A stretch of DNA of 47,755 nt, from positions 1 through 47,755 of the IMG/VR virus record IMGVR_UViG_3300021401_000010; one strand, 5' to 3'. The notes beneath the pieces were generated by a model, which worked only from the letters and a program-made list of their open reading frames with translations, did no database searches and was not told the DNA's origin. Positions 17,642 to 25,071 of this stretch are shown in pieces. This DNA comes from a virus. The stretch's first letter is position 1. Each line of letters begins with the position of its first letter. The translations under genes were made by a program, and so were the position numbers.

Positions 17642-18444
17642 GCCGCCCTCCGCATGCCGTTCACGTTCTCGAACTGCGACCGCGTCACGTACTTGATCTG
17701 CCCCTGCACGTACGCCTTGTGGGGCCACTGCACTTGGTTCAATGTTACAAGTGGCGCGGGGTAGCACCGGCAGTTGTAGATGTCGCCCGGCGCGTAATGG
17801 CCCTCGCTCTTCTTGCCAACCAGCTGCTCCGGCGCCGGGGGGTCGTCCCAGCGGAACAGCACGCCCTGCATCTTCCTGTGGCTCGCGCGCACGCGCTGGT
17901 CGCTGGATGTTTCCCAAACGTACCACGGCAGGTCCAGGCTCTCCGCCCGCGCCTCCGTAAGCGCCGTGCTCGCCTTGCTCACTTGCGTCCGCGCGATCAG
18001 CTGCGCTCGCGAGCGGGCGACGCTGGCCAGCGGGGGCAATCCCCTCGCCAGCTCCTTTGCGCGACCGCCCGCCGCGGCGTGCGCCGCTGCCTGCGCCGCC
18101 ACAACACGGGCAACGCTCTCCGGGAATGCGCTAATCAGCCCGGCGCTCTCCCTAATCAATTCCCTGGCCCGCAGCCCGACCGGGCCCTGCAGCTCCTGGC
18201 TCAGGGCGCGGTACATCAGGACGGTCTTGCCGCTCTCGGCAGCGGCCTCGCGCCACGTCCTGGCGCCCCTAAAGTACAAGCCGGTAACCATGCGCTCGGC
18301 GGCCTGCCTGGCGTACCGCTTTAGGAACTCCAGGCTGTTAATTGTCGCAATGCCGAACTCCTCGGCGTGGACGAAGGCGCTCCACAGCGCGTCGGCGTAC
18401 TCCTTCACGCTCCGCAGCGTCGGCTCCCAGCGGGTGTGCTTCAC
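17638..18444 (-). CDS. Minor head protein, Mu gpF-like (head morphogenesis)
   Basis: The 268-residue protein contains the conserved C-terminal block of SPP1 gp7/Mu gpF head morphogenesis proteins: LIARTQVSKASTALTEARAE, then WYVWETSSDQRVRASHRKMQ, then GHYAPGDIYNCRCYPAPLV. The N-terminal half is helical (ADALWSAFVHAEEFG and Ala-rich stretches). The GTG start at 18444 forms GTGA with the upstream stop. By family it is present in a few copies inside the procapsid near the portal. Its distance from the portal gene (about 8 kb) and position beside exported genes are unusual, since these genes normally adjoin portal. Confidence 0.8.
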   Translation of the reverse strand: MKHTRWEPTLRSVKEYADALWSAFVHAEEFGIATINSLEFLKRYARQAAERMVTGLYFRGARTWREAAAESGKTVLMYRALSQELQGPVGLRARELIRESAGLISAFPESVARVVAAQAAAHAAAGGRAKELARGLPPLASVARSRAQLIARTQVSKASTALTEARAESLDLPWYVWETSSDQRVRASHRKMQGVLFRWDDPPAPEQLVGKKSEGHYAPGDIYNCRCYPAPLVTLNQVQWPHKAYVQGQIKYVTRSQFENVNGMRRAA

Positions 18445-18935
18445 CGGTACGTCCCCGTGGCCGCGCCGTACGTCCGCAGCCCCACGACGTAACCCAGCCC
18501 CGCCACGCTGAACGCGCGGCATACGAATCTGTCCATCACGTAGCCCAGCCCGACCAGCGGCAGCATCGCGCTAGCGTCGCCCCACGCGGCGCCCGCCCGC
18601 CGGGACCGCGTCACGTTCGCCGCGCTCGCGCCAACTGCTAATACGCTCGGAACGATAAACCAAGGGCTGGTTAGCGTTTGTTTATTCGTCCGGTTGGGCA
18701 GCATGGTGAAAAAGCCCGGCTTGCGTACGATTGGCACGTAGGGCGCGGGTTTGCTAAACACCGGGACGCTGCGGCAGTCCACCTCCACGTACATGAACTG
18801 CCCGCTGTTGTCCATGGCGCCCGTGTAGCACACGCTCTTGCTGGCGCTGGGCGCGTCGGGCAGCTGCGCGTGGGAATACAGCTCCAGCGCCCAGACCATG
18901 AGCACTGACCATATTAGCATTCTAAGTAAGTTCAT
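18441..18935 (-). CDS. Exported or membrane protein of unknown function
   Basis: This 164-residue protein starts MNLLRMLIWSVLMVWALELY, a likely signal peptide ending near SHAQ. The mature region LPDAPSASKSVCYTGAMDNS is followed by a possible Cys pair (Cys36 and Cys54) and PYVPIVRKPGFFTMLPNRTN. The C-terminal third has one or two hydrophobic segments (SPWFIVPSVLAVGASAANV and SAMLPLVGLGYVMDRF) and could be membrane-embedded. The gene overlaps its upstream neighbour by 14 bases. LPDAPS after a signal peptide is also seen in small exported proteins of soil bacteria, from memory. No function can be given. Confidence 0.55.
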   Translation of the reverse strand: MNLLRMLIWSVLMVWALELYSHAQLPDAPSASKSVCYTGAMDNSGQFMYVEVDCRSVPVFSKPAPYVPIVRKPGFFTMLPNRTNKQTLTSPWFIVPSVLAVGASAANVTRSRRAGAAWGDASAMLPLVGLGYVMDRFVCRAFSVAGLGYVVGLRTYGAATGTYR

Positions 18936-19257
18936 CGGGTAAGTCCGGCAGAGCTATCTTTTGATTAATCAAAGCGTGGGTGCAGTCGCTATGGAACTGA
19001 AGCTGCCCTGCCGTCAAGGTGTAATGGCACAAATACGGAATCGTGTTGCCAGTATTGTCGCGCAACCAATTTCCAGTCCATCGGCCCGCGACGAACTCTC
19101 TCCGTAAACCGTTATGCTTAAAGCTAGGCGTAAACGTGGGCCTATCCACGTTACCGTCAAACCTCCAACTGTCGGGCAGGTGGTGCATTTCACTACAACC
19201 AGGGCACCAATGGTCGTACCCACCCTCATCGCGTCGCAGTTTGCTTGAGACCTTCAC
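18922..19257 (-). CDS. DUF6527-type small metal-binding protein
   Basis: The 111-residue protein has the strong family pattern YDHWCPGCSEMHHLPDSWRF, then DGNVDRPTFTPSFK, then CHYTLTAGQLQFHSDCTHAL and a closing ALPDLPDE. CxxC, HH and later Cys/His residues suggest a zinc site. Proteins of this type are common accessory genes in phages and their function is unknown. It starts at a GTG in a GTGA overlap with the next small gene. The length is typical. Confidence 0.75.
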   Translation of the reverse strand: MKVSSKLRRDEGGYDHWCPGCSEMHHLPDSWRFDGNVDRPTFTPSFKHNGLRREFVAGRWTGNWLRDNTGNTIPYLCHYTLTAGQLQFHSDCTHALINQKIALPDLPDELT

Positions 19258-19412
19258 TGGCGGGTAAGCCTTACCGCGATTAGCTTCACGCTGACCAGGT
19301 ACAACTTGCCCCGGTCAGCGCATTCGGGGTTATTGCACGTGACGCCCTTGTCCTGCTGGACCATGAGCCACCCGCAGTCGCACAGCACGATCGGCTCGAC
19401 GGCAGTCGGCAA
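19254..19412 (-). CDS. Small zinc-ribbon-like protein
   Basis: This 52-residue product is read from a TTG at 19412, right after the TAA of the upstream gene: MPTAVEPIVLCDCGWLMVQQ then DKGVTCNNPECADRGKLYLV. Four Cys in CxC and CxxxxC spacing suggest a single zinc-binding knuckle. Its stop forms GTGA with the DUF6527-like gene, which supports it as a real gene. The same frame is open upstream, but there it overlaps the Ala-rich coding tail of the previous gene and looks non-coding. Confidence 0.5.
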   Translation of the reverse strand: MPTAVEPIVLCDCGWLMVQQDKGVTCNNPECADRGKLYLVSVKLIAVRLTRQ

Positions 19413-19413
19413 C

Positions 19414-19968
19414 TTACCTGCCAGCTGTCTTGTCCGCAGCTGCCTTCTCGTCAGCTGCCTTCTGGGCTGCAGCAGCTGCTGCCTTAGCGTCGTCCGCCGC
19501 TTTCTGCTGGGCGGGGGTGAGGACTGGAGAGGCGGGCTTTGGCGCCCCAGCACGTAACTTATCCGCCTTTGCCTTCAACTCCGCAATGCGGTTATCCCAA
19601 CTGGTCTTCAAGGCAGTTAACTCGGCGCCAGCCTGTGCCTGAGCTGCCACAACCTGAGCGTCCGCGCTTTTGATTGCCGCGTCAGCAGCGTCTGCCTTTT
19701 GCTTATCATCTGAAGCCTGCTGGTCTGAGAACGCCTTTGCCTCAGTGGCGTTACGGGTGTAAGGTCTGGCGCCACTGTCACGCAGGTATGGGTGCGTAGA
19801 CAGGCTGACTGGAACCTCATTGATTCCCTGGTTAAACTCCAGGATTCGGCCGCCCTGACTCTCAGCCACTCCAGACTGAGAATCGAGTTGCAGTGCCGTT
19901 TTTCGGGGGAAGAACATCGTAACTGTTTTTTCGTCTTCTAAACGTTTCGTTACTGGCTGAGTCGTCAT
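19414..19968 (-). CDS. Head-region protein with beta N-terminus and Ala/Lys coiled-coil tail
   Basis: This is a 184-residue protein. Residues 1-75 hold TVTMFFPRKTALQLDSQSGV, then GGRILEFNQGINEVPVSLST and HPYLRDSGARPY. That block aligns with residues 28-80 of the product at 21530-22138 (TVTAIFPKTVKLQLDEGEGT, then VTFHPGTQEVPEEL), so the two genes share a domain. From residue 90 to the end the sequence is a long Ala/Lys/Asp-rich helix (ADAAIKSADAQVVAAQAQAG) predicted as coiled coil. Position among connector and capsid genes suggests a head accessory or decoration protein. Not assignable to a named family by eye. Confidence 0.6.
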   Translation of the reverse strand: MTTQPVTKRLEDEKTVTMFFPRKTALQLDSQSGVAESQGGRILEFNQGINEVPVSLSTHPYLRDSGARPYTRNATEAKAFSDQQASDDKQKADAADAAIKSADAQVVAAQAQAGAELTALKTSWDNRIAELKAKADKLRAGAPKPASPVLTPAQQKAADDAKAAAAAAQKAADEKAAADKTAGR

Positions 19969-20010
19969 GGGGAAGCTCTCCTTAGTGCTGCAAATTTTGT
20001 AAAGTCGTTT

Positions 20011-20169
20011 CTACTTCGGCGGCCAGTGGCTGAAGATTAGCGTGGCCACCCAGCAGGCGAGACCAGCGCTGATCCAGTTGAAGCGACCATACCACGGGTT
20101 CGTTCCTGAGTAGGACGCGAAAGTGCCAATTACGAAGAAGACAAATGCAAAAACCAAGAAAATATACAT
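20011..20169 (-). CDS. Small two-segment membrane protein
   Basis: A 52-residue protein is read from the ATG at 20169, preceded by AGGAGTAATTT: MYIFLVFAFVFFVIGTFASY, then SGTNPWYGRFNWISAGLACW and VATLIFSHWPPK. The first 19 residues are a membrane segment. WISAGLACWVATLIF is a second one. Small proteins of this design are frequent in the head modules of phages. A longer open frame on the same bases (20194 to 19982) lacks a ribosome binding site and is rejected. Function unknown. Confidence 0.6.
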   Translation of the reverse strand: MYIFLVFAFVFFVIGTFASYSGTNPWYGRFNWISAGLACWVATLIFSHWPPK

Positions 20170-20181
20170 AAATTACTCCTT

Positions 20182-20724
20182 TTAACCGCTGCAACTTGGA
20201 TTTGGATAGTTGAACACCGGGGGTCCCTCCCAGGCACCACCCGCCAACGCAAACTGAAACCAGCTGTTGGCTGATAAGTTTCCAACGCCAACGTAGATTG
20301 GGCCGGCGCCAGCCATGCGAATATAGCGAATAAGTCGTTGACCGTAGATCGTGTAATTCCAGTGGCCTGCGTCAAGCTCCACAACGGCGGCCGTGTTATA
20401 TGCCACGCTGACGTTGCCTGCGGCCGTGGACGCGATGCTGCCCTTGGCCACACCCGGCACTGTGCCCGGGCCTCCCTGCGTGCTCCACCACTCCAGCGCG
20501 AGGTTATGGGCCACGAACAGCTCGACAGCGTAATAGTAAAAGCTTCCGAAGCGGCATTGGTTTAGCAGGGTAAGCGCGAAGTTAAGCCAGAACTGAATTG
20601 ATGGGGCGCCAAGCACTGGAACACCTGCTACCGCAAACTCCGGAAAGTCCAATTGGAATTGCGCTACGGTCGGCGCCGCCGTGGTAATGCCTTGAGGTTG
20701 CGAACTGCCGGGAGTGGAGCCCAT
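20182..20724 (-). CDS. Head-tail connector, DUF4054 type
   Basis: This is a 180-residue protein with the DUF4054 pattern: FQLDFPEFAVAGVPVLGAPS, then IQFWLNFALTLLNQCRFGSF, then AVELFVAHNLALEWW, then TAAGNVSVAYNTAAVVE, and finally HWNYTIYGQRLIRYIRM. These proteins are connector or adaptor subunits found after the capsid gene in many myoviruses and siphoviruses. The length is normal. It lies downstream of capsid and head accessory genes, in agreement. The C-terminal 30 residues, ending YPNPSCSG, are variable. Confidence 0.75.
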   Translation of the reverse strand: MGSTPGSSQPQGITTAAPTVAQFQLDFPEFAVAGVPVLGAPSIQFWLNFALTLLNQCRFGSFYYYAVELFVAHNLALEWWSTQGGPGTVPGVAKGSIASTAAGNVSVAYNTAAVVELDAGHWNYTIYGQRLIRYIRMAGAGPIYVGVGNLSANSWFQFALAGGAWEGPPVFNYPNPSCSG

Positions 20725-20730
20725 TTAATT

Positions 20731-21528
20731 TTACTCCCCGCCCTCAAATCTATGCTGCCCAGTTGGACTTTCTATAATTTTAGCTTTAGCCCCACTCTTA
20801 TGCGAATATTCGTGTCTTATCTCTTTCGAACCAGTTACGCCGGCGGATTGTCTCCAGCGGTAGCCCTGTCCAAGAAGTTTTGTATGGTGAGCTTCAAGCT
20901 GGGATTTTTCTTGACTTAAAAATGGAGTTTTAGCATCATTCGCCTCCATCGCCTCGCTGCCCTCGACCATGTCGTCCTTGGCAGGTTTGGGATCTTTTGG
21001 CGGCGGGTTCATGGTATTGTACTTGCTCCCAGCTGGCTTATACCCAGCTGGTTGCCGGCCTGATCCATAACCTTGAGGATCTTCTTTGGCATCTCCAGCA
21101 ATCGCGGGCATGCCCAACAGGTTGTTGGACCGGGAGTCGGGAGGGTCAGACTGGGTGGGGGAGACCTCGTCGTCAAACTTCTCATCCTGATCCCCGGCCC
21201 CTCGGTACACGGGCACCACCTTGGTACCCGCGAGCATTGGCGCCTTAGCCTCGGTTTCTGCTGGCCCAATGTTTCCCGCCTCGCCACCCCAATACTTCTT
21301 GTTGGCCTCATTCAAATCTGACTGCGTCATGCTTGTCACTGGCCTGGCGTACGGCTCGTCATGGCTCATAGTAGCGCCCTCCCTCTGGGCTTGTCTTTTG
21401 CTCTGTGTGTTCAAGTCGTCGTACGCCGTGCTCAGGGCGGCTGCTACTGCTTGCTTATGGGGATGGCCATGCTCCTCCATCTCCTTGATGTTATGCCCGA
21501 TGTTCTTTTCGCCCTTCAGCAGTGGCAT
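20731..21528 (-). CDS. Head-region protein with MPLLKGEKNIGHNI-type N-terminus
   Basis: This is a 265-residue hydrophilic protein. Residues 1-36, starting MPLLKGEKNIGHNIKEMEEH and then GHPHKQAVAAALSTAY, match a short motif often seen in phage proteins near the capsid gene (small MPLxKG...HPxKQAVAIAL proteins). The middle 150 residues are low complexity, rich in Asp, Pro, Lys and Ser, and probably disordered. The C-terminus (LEAHHTKLLGQGYRWRQSAG then KEIRHEYSHKSGAKAKIIES) looks like a small folded domain. It ends just before the DUF4054 gene. Function unknown; the N-terminal motif may be a helical packaging or binding tag. Confidence 0.6.
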   Translation of the reverse strand: MPLLKGEKNIGHNIKEMEEHGHPHKQAVAAALSTAYDDLNTQSKRQAQREGATMSHDEPYARPVTSMTQSDLNEANKKYWGGEAGNIGPAETEAKAPMLAGTKVVPVYRGAGDQDEKFDDEVSPTQSDPPDSRSNNLLGMPAIAGDAKEDPQGYGSGRQPAGYKPAGSKYNTMNPPPKDPKPAKDDMVEGSEAMEANDAKTPFLSQEKSQLEAHHTKLLGQGYRWRQSAGVTGSKEIRHEYSHKSGAKAKIIESPTGQHRFEGGE

Positions 21529-21529
21529 C

Positions 21530-22138
21530 TTACTTCCCTGGCGCGGTCTGCAGCTCCTCGATGAATTCCACCAGCGCCGCCTTGGTCAACCCCGGATCAA
21601 GGTCAACCTTGTACGTCTTGGTCGCCCACTCCACCAGCTGGGCCTTTGTCAAGCGCTCAAAGTCCTCATCCTTCAGCTGCGGGGGCAATGGTTTCGGCGC
21701 CTGGAAACCCTTCGCCTTTTCCAGCAACGCCTCACGGGCCGCGGGCTCCAGCCCCTCAAAGAACTGCTGTGCCGCCTCCACGCTTCCGACAGGGCAGCCG
21801 GAGCTCTGCATGTACTTGAACTCGTCAACCGTGATCTTGTGCACGCCTCTTGCTGTGGGGTCTGCGGGATCCAGCGTCTTATTGACCTTTGTTTTTCCGT
21901 ATTCTCTTACCCCCTGCGCCTTCAACCACCAGTGCATGCGTGGTCTCATTAGCTCCTCCGGCACCTCCTGCGTGCCGGGGTGAAATGTCACGGTGCCCTC
22001 CCCCTCGTCCAGTTGCAATTTCACGGTCTTGGGGAAGATGGCCGTGACGGTTGGTCCATCAAGAAAGTTGTCGGGCGTCAGGCGCGCGTTTGGCCTGTAG
22101 CCCGGGATAAAATCTGGCTTTGGTACTAAATTCGTCAT
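21530..22138 (-). CDS. Head-region protein sharing a domain with the 19.4 kb gene
   Basis: This is a 202-residue protein. Residues 28-85 (PTVTAIFPKTVKLQLDEGEG, then TVTFHPGTQEVPEELMRPRM, then HWWLKAQGVREYGK) form a beta domain repeated in the product at 19414-19968. The C-terminal half is helical and has an LKDEDFERLTKAQLVEWATK segment followed by LTKAALVEFIEELQ, resembling a short HeH/SAP-like helix pair. The gene lies directly downstream of the homing endonuclease and originally next to the capsid gene. Likely a structural or head accessory protein; the exact role is unknown. Confidence 0.6.
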   Translation of the reverse strand: MTNLVPKPDFIPGYRPNARLTPDNFLDGPTVTAIFPKTVKLQLDEGEGTVTFHPGTQEVPEELMRPRMHWWLKAQGVREYGKTKVNKTLDPADPTARGVHKITVDEFKYMQSSGCPVGSVEAAQQFFEGLEPAAREALLEKAKGFQAPKPLPPQLKDEDFERLTKAQLVEWATKTYKVDLDPGLTKAALVEFIEELQTAPGK

Positions 22139-22155
22139 GGCGTGGCGTTTCCTTT

Positions 22156-23073
22156 TTATGCTGCTTTTGAATACTGCCAGCCGATGGGCATTTTTGCGCC
22201 CGGCTTTAGCATCTTTGAAATTTGGCCATTAGTGATTTTGCGGAGGCCGAGCTTTGACTTAACTATGTTTACATTTCCGGTCAAAGCCTCTCGAAGATGT
22301 TGCTTATGCTCTTCTGATCGTACTCGGCCAAGAAGTGCCTTTCCAAACTGATTTCCGGGTACCGCTATGGCTGTTCCTGGCCGTCCATAACTCCAACTGG
22401 CTGGCATTCTGTGGCCTGGTAAAAGCAACTTTGTCTCTTGGCCCAAGTGGATCCAACGAGTGCCCAAAGTAGCTTGACGCCCCTTAGACTTGGCGCCTAT
22501 CTTTGCCTTATGCTCTTCGGTAAACTTTTTTCCACGATTCGCATAACGCATTTGATCATAACTCTCAGGTGTGAATTGTCCTGGTTTTCTGTTACGCATT
22601 CCTCGCTTGTATCGGCTAGAGTTTTTTACACCTTGGCCAATTCGCTTACGACCTTCCTCGGTGTGAGAATGCCCTGTCATGCCGGATGGCGGGTTTAACC
22701 TTCCACTAGCATAACCCTCTCGCAACTTACGGGCAATTTGTCTATGAACCTTTCGCGGCGCTCCTACTAAACCCTCTCCTCCCTCTGTAGTATTAACTAG
22801 GTCGTTGCTGACTCTCAGCCAACTTATCCAGTCTCTTTCCCGCTCTTGCCACTCATCCTGAGAAACAACCTCAAGCACAACGATGCTTGGTTTTAATCCT
22901 TTTTTCCTCAAGCTTTCAAGCCAACGGTGGCGATGGCACGTTAGCTGCTTTGCTTCGTTAAGGTGAAACCACAGGCGTTTTTCAACAGGGCGGCTTGTAT
23001 AGCCTACGTACCGAACAAAATTGGTACTTGGCTCGCACAATCCGTAGATCACATATTGCTTTTGGTTTGGCAT
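22156..23073 (-). CDS. GIY-YIG homing endonuclease with NUMOD-like repeats
   Basis: This is a 305-residue protein. Residues 7-35 form the GIY-YIG nuclease core in variant form, YVIYGLCEPSTNFVRYVGYT then SRPVEKRLWFHL. Arg27-type and Glu residues (EWQERERDWISWL) follow. The C-terminal two thirds carry repeated helical DNA-binding modules with the motif HTEEGRKRIGQG, then TEEHKAKIGAKSKG, then SEEHKQHLREALTGN, as in NUMOD3 tails. Such genes are mobile: they cut alleles without the gene and are copied in by repair. It splits the head gene run just after the major capsid gene. AT content is higher than in its neighbours. A hairpin covers its ribosome binding site. Confidence 0.9.
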   Translation of the reverse strand: MPNQKQYVIYGLCEPSTNFVRYVGYTSRPVEKRLWFHLNEAKQLTCHRHRWLESLRKKGLKPSIVVLEVVSQDEWQERERDWISWLRVSNDLVNTTEGGEGLVGAPRKVHRQIARKLREGYASGRLNPPSGMTGHSHTEEGRKRIGQGVKNSSRYKRGMRNRKPGQFTPESYDQMRYANRGKKFTEEHKAKIGAKSKGRQATLGTRWIHLGQETKLLLPGHRMPASWSYGRPGTAIAVPGNQFGKALLGRVRSEEHKQHLREALTGNVNIVKSKLGLRKITNGQISKMLKPGAKMPIGWQYSKAA

Positions 23074-23077
23074 ATAA

Positions 23078-23097
23078 ACCTCCTAAGAGGTATTATA
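23078..23097 (-). promoter_or_regulatory. Hairpin over the endonuclease ribosome binding site with overlapping -10 box
   Basis: On the minus strand, TATAAT (23097-23092) is followed by ACCTC TTAG GAGGT (23091-23078), a five-pair stem whose 3' arm is the Shine-Dalgarno sequence, then TTTAT and the ATG at 23073. A transcript from far upstream would fold and hide the site. A transcript starting about seven bases after the TATAAT would begin inside the loop and leave the site free. No convincing -35 box is seen. Confidence 0.5.
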
Positions 23098-23118
23098 CAC
23101 TATTACCTTAAACCATCC

Positions 23119-24306
23119 CTATGAAAGTCCGTCTGCGTACCCGACTGTGATCGAATACGGAAATTCTACCACGCCCAGGCGGCAGAAGTAGGTGCTCTTG
23201 TGCCACAAGGAATCATACTGCACTGGGGTCCGTTGCAGCATGGTCATGGGAAAGCGCACGCGGTCTTTGTCCTTGGTGTAAGCCACCATACGATCATGGC
23301 CTGCGCCACCGGTGCCGATGGTACCTGAGGCTCCTGCGCCGTTCAGCCACTTGAGCGGGTAGATCTCCAACTTGCCCCGTCCCGAGGTGGTGAGAATGTT
23401 GTTCTCCTGGATGTACTTCAGGATCGAAACGTTGCCGGCGGTCGAAACCTTCTGCGTGCTGATAAGCCCGAAATCGGCTGGCGGCAGCAAAAGTCGGTTT
23501 GGCACGATGGCCCAACCAGAAGCCGCCCACACATTGGTGAGTAACGTGTTGACGTCGCCAGTCACCGCATCATAAAGACCAGCGTTAATCTTGCTGGCCC
23601 AGGTGGTGTTGCCGCTGACGGTTGAAACGTTGACGGGCGTGACCAGCGTGCTGTTCACGAGGCCAGTGGCCGCCTGAGTGCCGCTGACGATGATGTTGCT
23701 GTCGCCAACGTAGACCTGCTCGTCGATGTCCATCTGGTGCTTCATCTGCAGGCCCTTGTACTTCTGCTCATCAATCGGCCTGCCCAGCTTCGCGGCTGAT
23801 TCCAGTTCAAGGATGGTATACTTCAGCTCCATCGCCCAAACGGTCAACGGTTGGGGCGTCTTGCTGATGTCCACGTCCACGCCAGTGATCTGGTCCGTGT
23901 TCTTCCCGGCCCACGCCTTACCGGTGAGGATGCCCTGACCAGCTCCCAGCCCAGACGCTGAGCCATAGAAGCTGTTGGTGAAGCTGGAGATCTCGTCCGC
24001 GATGGTCACGTCCTCACGGAGGTCGATGTCCCGGCCCCAGGTGACGCTGACCAACGGGTCATGGAGCGTTTGGTCGAGCCGTTCCAGCTCACCCACCAAG
24101 AAGGCGCCTGAGCTATCGCAAGTCTTGCCGTCGTGGGTACGGACTGAGGTACGGCGGCCCATGGTGTCTGTCAGGGGCCTGCCCATGTGATTGCCGCTGG
24201 CATCGTGCGTCATCATGCTGCGGTCAAATGTCATCATCTCGTCCCGCGTCGGGAACCGCCCTAACAGCCTGCCCGCGCGGGGTACATCCATCAAGTTGCT
24301 CTTCAT
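23119..24306 (-). CDS. Major capsid protein (DUF2184 type)
   Basis: This is a 395-residue protein from the ATG at 24306, preceded by GAGGACA. It begins MKSNLMDVPRAGRLLGRFPT. Conserved-looking blocks are SVTWGRDIDLREDVTIADE, QPLTVWAMELKYTILELESA, MKHQMDIDEQVYVGDSNII, and a C-terminal PVQYDSLWHKSTYFCRLGVV then EFPYSITVGYADGLS. These fit the DUF2184 family, the HK97-fold major capsid protein of E217/Pam3-like myoviruses. It follows the cement-like protein gene, as in those phages. No N-terminal delta domain is visible, so scaffolding is probably supplied by the protease/scaffold gene upstream. Confidence 0.85.
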   Translation of the reverse strand: MKSNLMDVPRAGRLLGRFPTRDEMMTFDRSMMTHDASGNHMGRPLTDTMGRRTSVRTHDGKTCDSSGAFLVGELERLDQTLHDPLVSVTWGRDIDLREDVTIADEISSFTNSFYGSASGLGAGQGILTGKAWAGKNTDQITGVDVDISKTPQPLTVWAMELKYTILELESAAKLGRPIDEQKYKGLQMKHQMDIDEQVYVGDSNIIVSGTQAATGLVNSTLVTPVNVSTVSGNTTWASKINAGLYDAVTGDVNTLLTNVWAASGWAIVPNRLLLPPADFGLISTQKVSTAGNVSILKYIQENNILTTSGRGKLEIYPLKWLNGAGASGTIGTGGAGHDRMVAYTKDKDRVRFPMTMLQRTPVQYDSLWHKSTYFCRLGVVEFPYSITVGYADGLS

Positions 24307-24347
24307 TGTCCTCGTTCTCCCCTTATTGAATTTTGTTGCCCGCCGGA

Positions 24348-25028
24348 CTAGTCGTGGAAGATTAGCTCGCCCACGTTGCTGCTGTCCCATCCACCTTGAT
24401 AATTGGTCCGCGGAGGCGTTCCAATCTCAATGGTGCTGCCGCTGGAAGCTGTTTCCCACAGGCCCTGAATGTGCGCGCCTGACGTGGCCGCGATCCAGAT
24501 GTAAGCGGCGCCGCCCTTAACTGGGGCAGACCCGCTGGCGTTGAACTGAATCATGATGTAGCCGAACTTCATCACATCGATGATGCCAAATGCCGGGGGC
24601 GTCGCATTACCTGCGGCTGACGTCATGCCGCCGCTTGACTGTTGCAGCGGGAATGGACGCACGGTAATCCCGTAGACATCCGTCAAGGCAGTATCACCCG
24701 CGGCCAAAGGCCTGACGCCCTCGGTGGTGGCATCAACCACAACCCCCTCACCGTAGTACAGTGGCGGTGAGCTGTAGTCGATGAGGCACGGCTCAATGCT
24801 CACCGGGTGGCTGCGGTTGATTGAACCGGCATAACCAGCCGGCATGCGGAATGTGTAGGCTACGCCATCCGCCGTGCGGAACTTGCCAAGGTGGCGCTTG
24901 TTGAACATCTGGCGGTCGCGCGCAATCGCCGCGTACCGCTTGAGCCCCAAGGGGCTCGCCTCCAGCCGGTCCGGGTCGTAGTGGTGGTCGCCCGAGGCCA
25001 GCAGCTGCTTAAGTTCTTTCCAGTCCAT
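24348..25028 (-). CDS. Capsid cement/decoration protein, gp24-like
   Basis: This is a 226-residue protein from the ATG at 25028, after GGAGAAAAC. It begins MDWKELKQLLASGDHHYDPD. The rest is beta-rich: RTADGVAYTFRMPAGYAGSI, then SHPVSIEPCLIDYSSPPLYY, then KGGAAYIWIAATSGAHIQG and a final NYQGGWDSSNVGELIFHD. It matches structural cement proteins encoded next to DUF2184 capsid genes. Role by family: it sits on the capsid surface at symmetry axes and stabilises it. An open frame continues upstream but there reads the previous gene out of frame. Confidence 0.7.
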   Translation of the reverse strand: MDWKELKQLLASGDHHYDPDRLEASPLGLKRYAAIARDRQMFNKRHLGKFRTADGVAYTFRMPAGYAGSINRSHPVSIEPCLIDYSSPPLYYGEGVVVDATTEGVRPLAAGDTALTDVYGITVRPFPLQQSSGGMTSAAGNATPPAFGIIDVMKFGYIMIQFNASGSAPVKGGAAYIWIAATSGAHIQGLWETASSGSTIEIGTPPRTNYQGGWDSSNVGELIFHD

Positions 25029-25071
25029 TTTGTTTTCTCCTCTTTTGGATTTGTGCTGCCCTACGGGGGTC

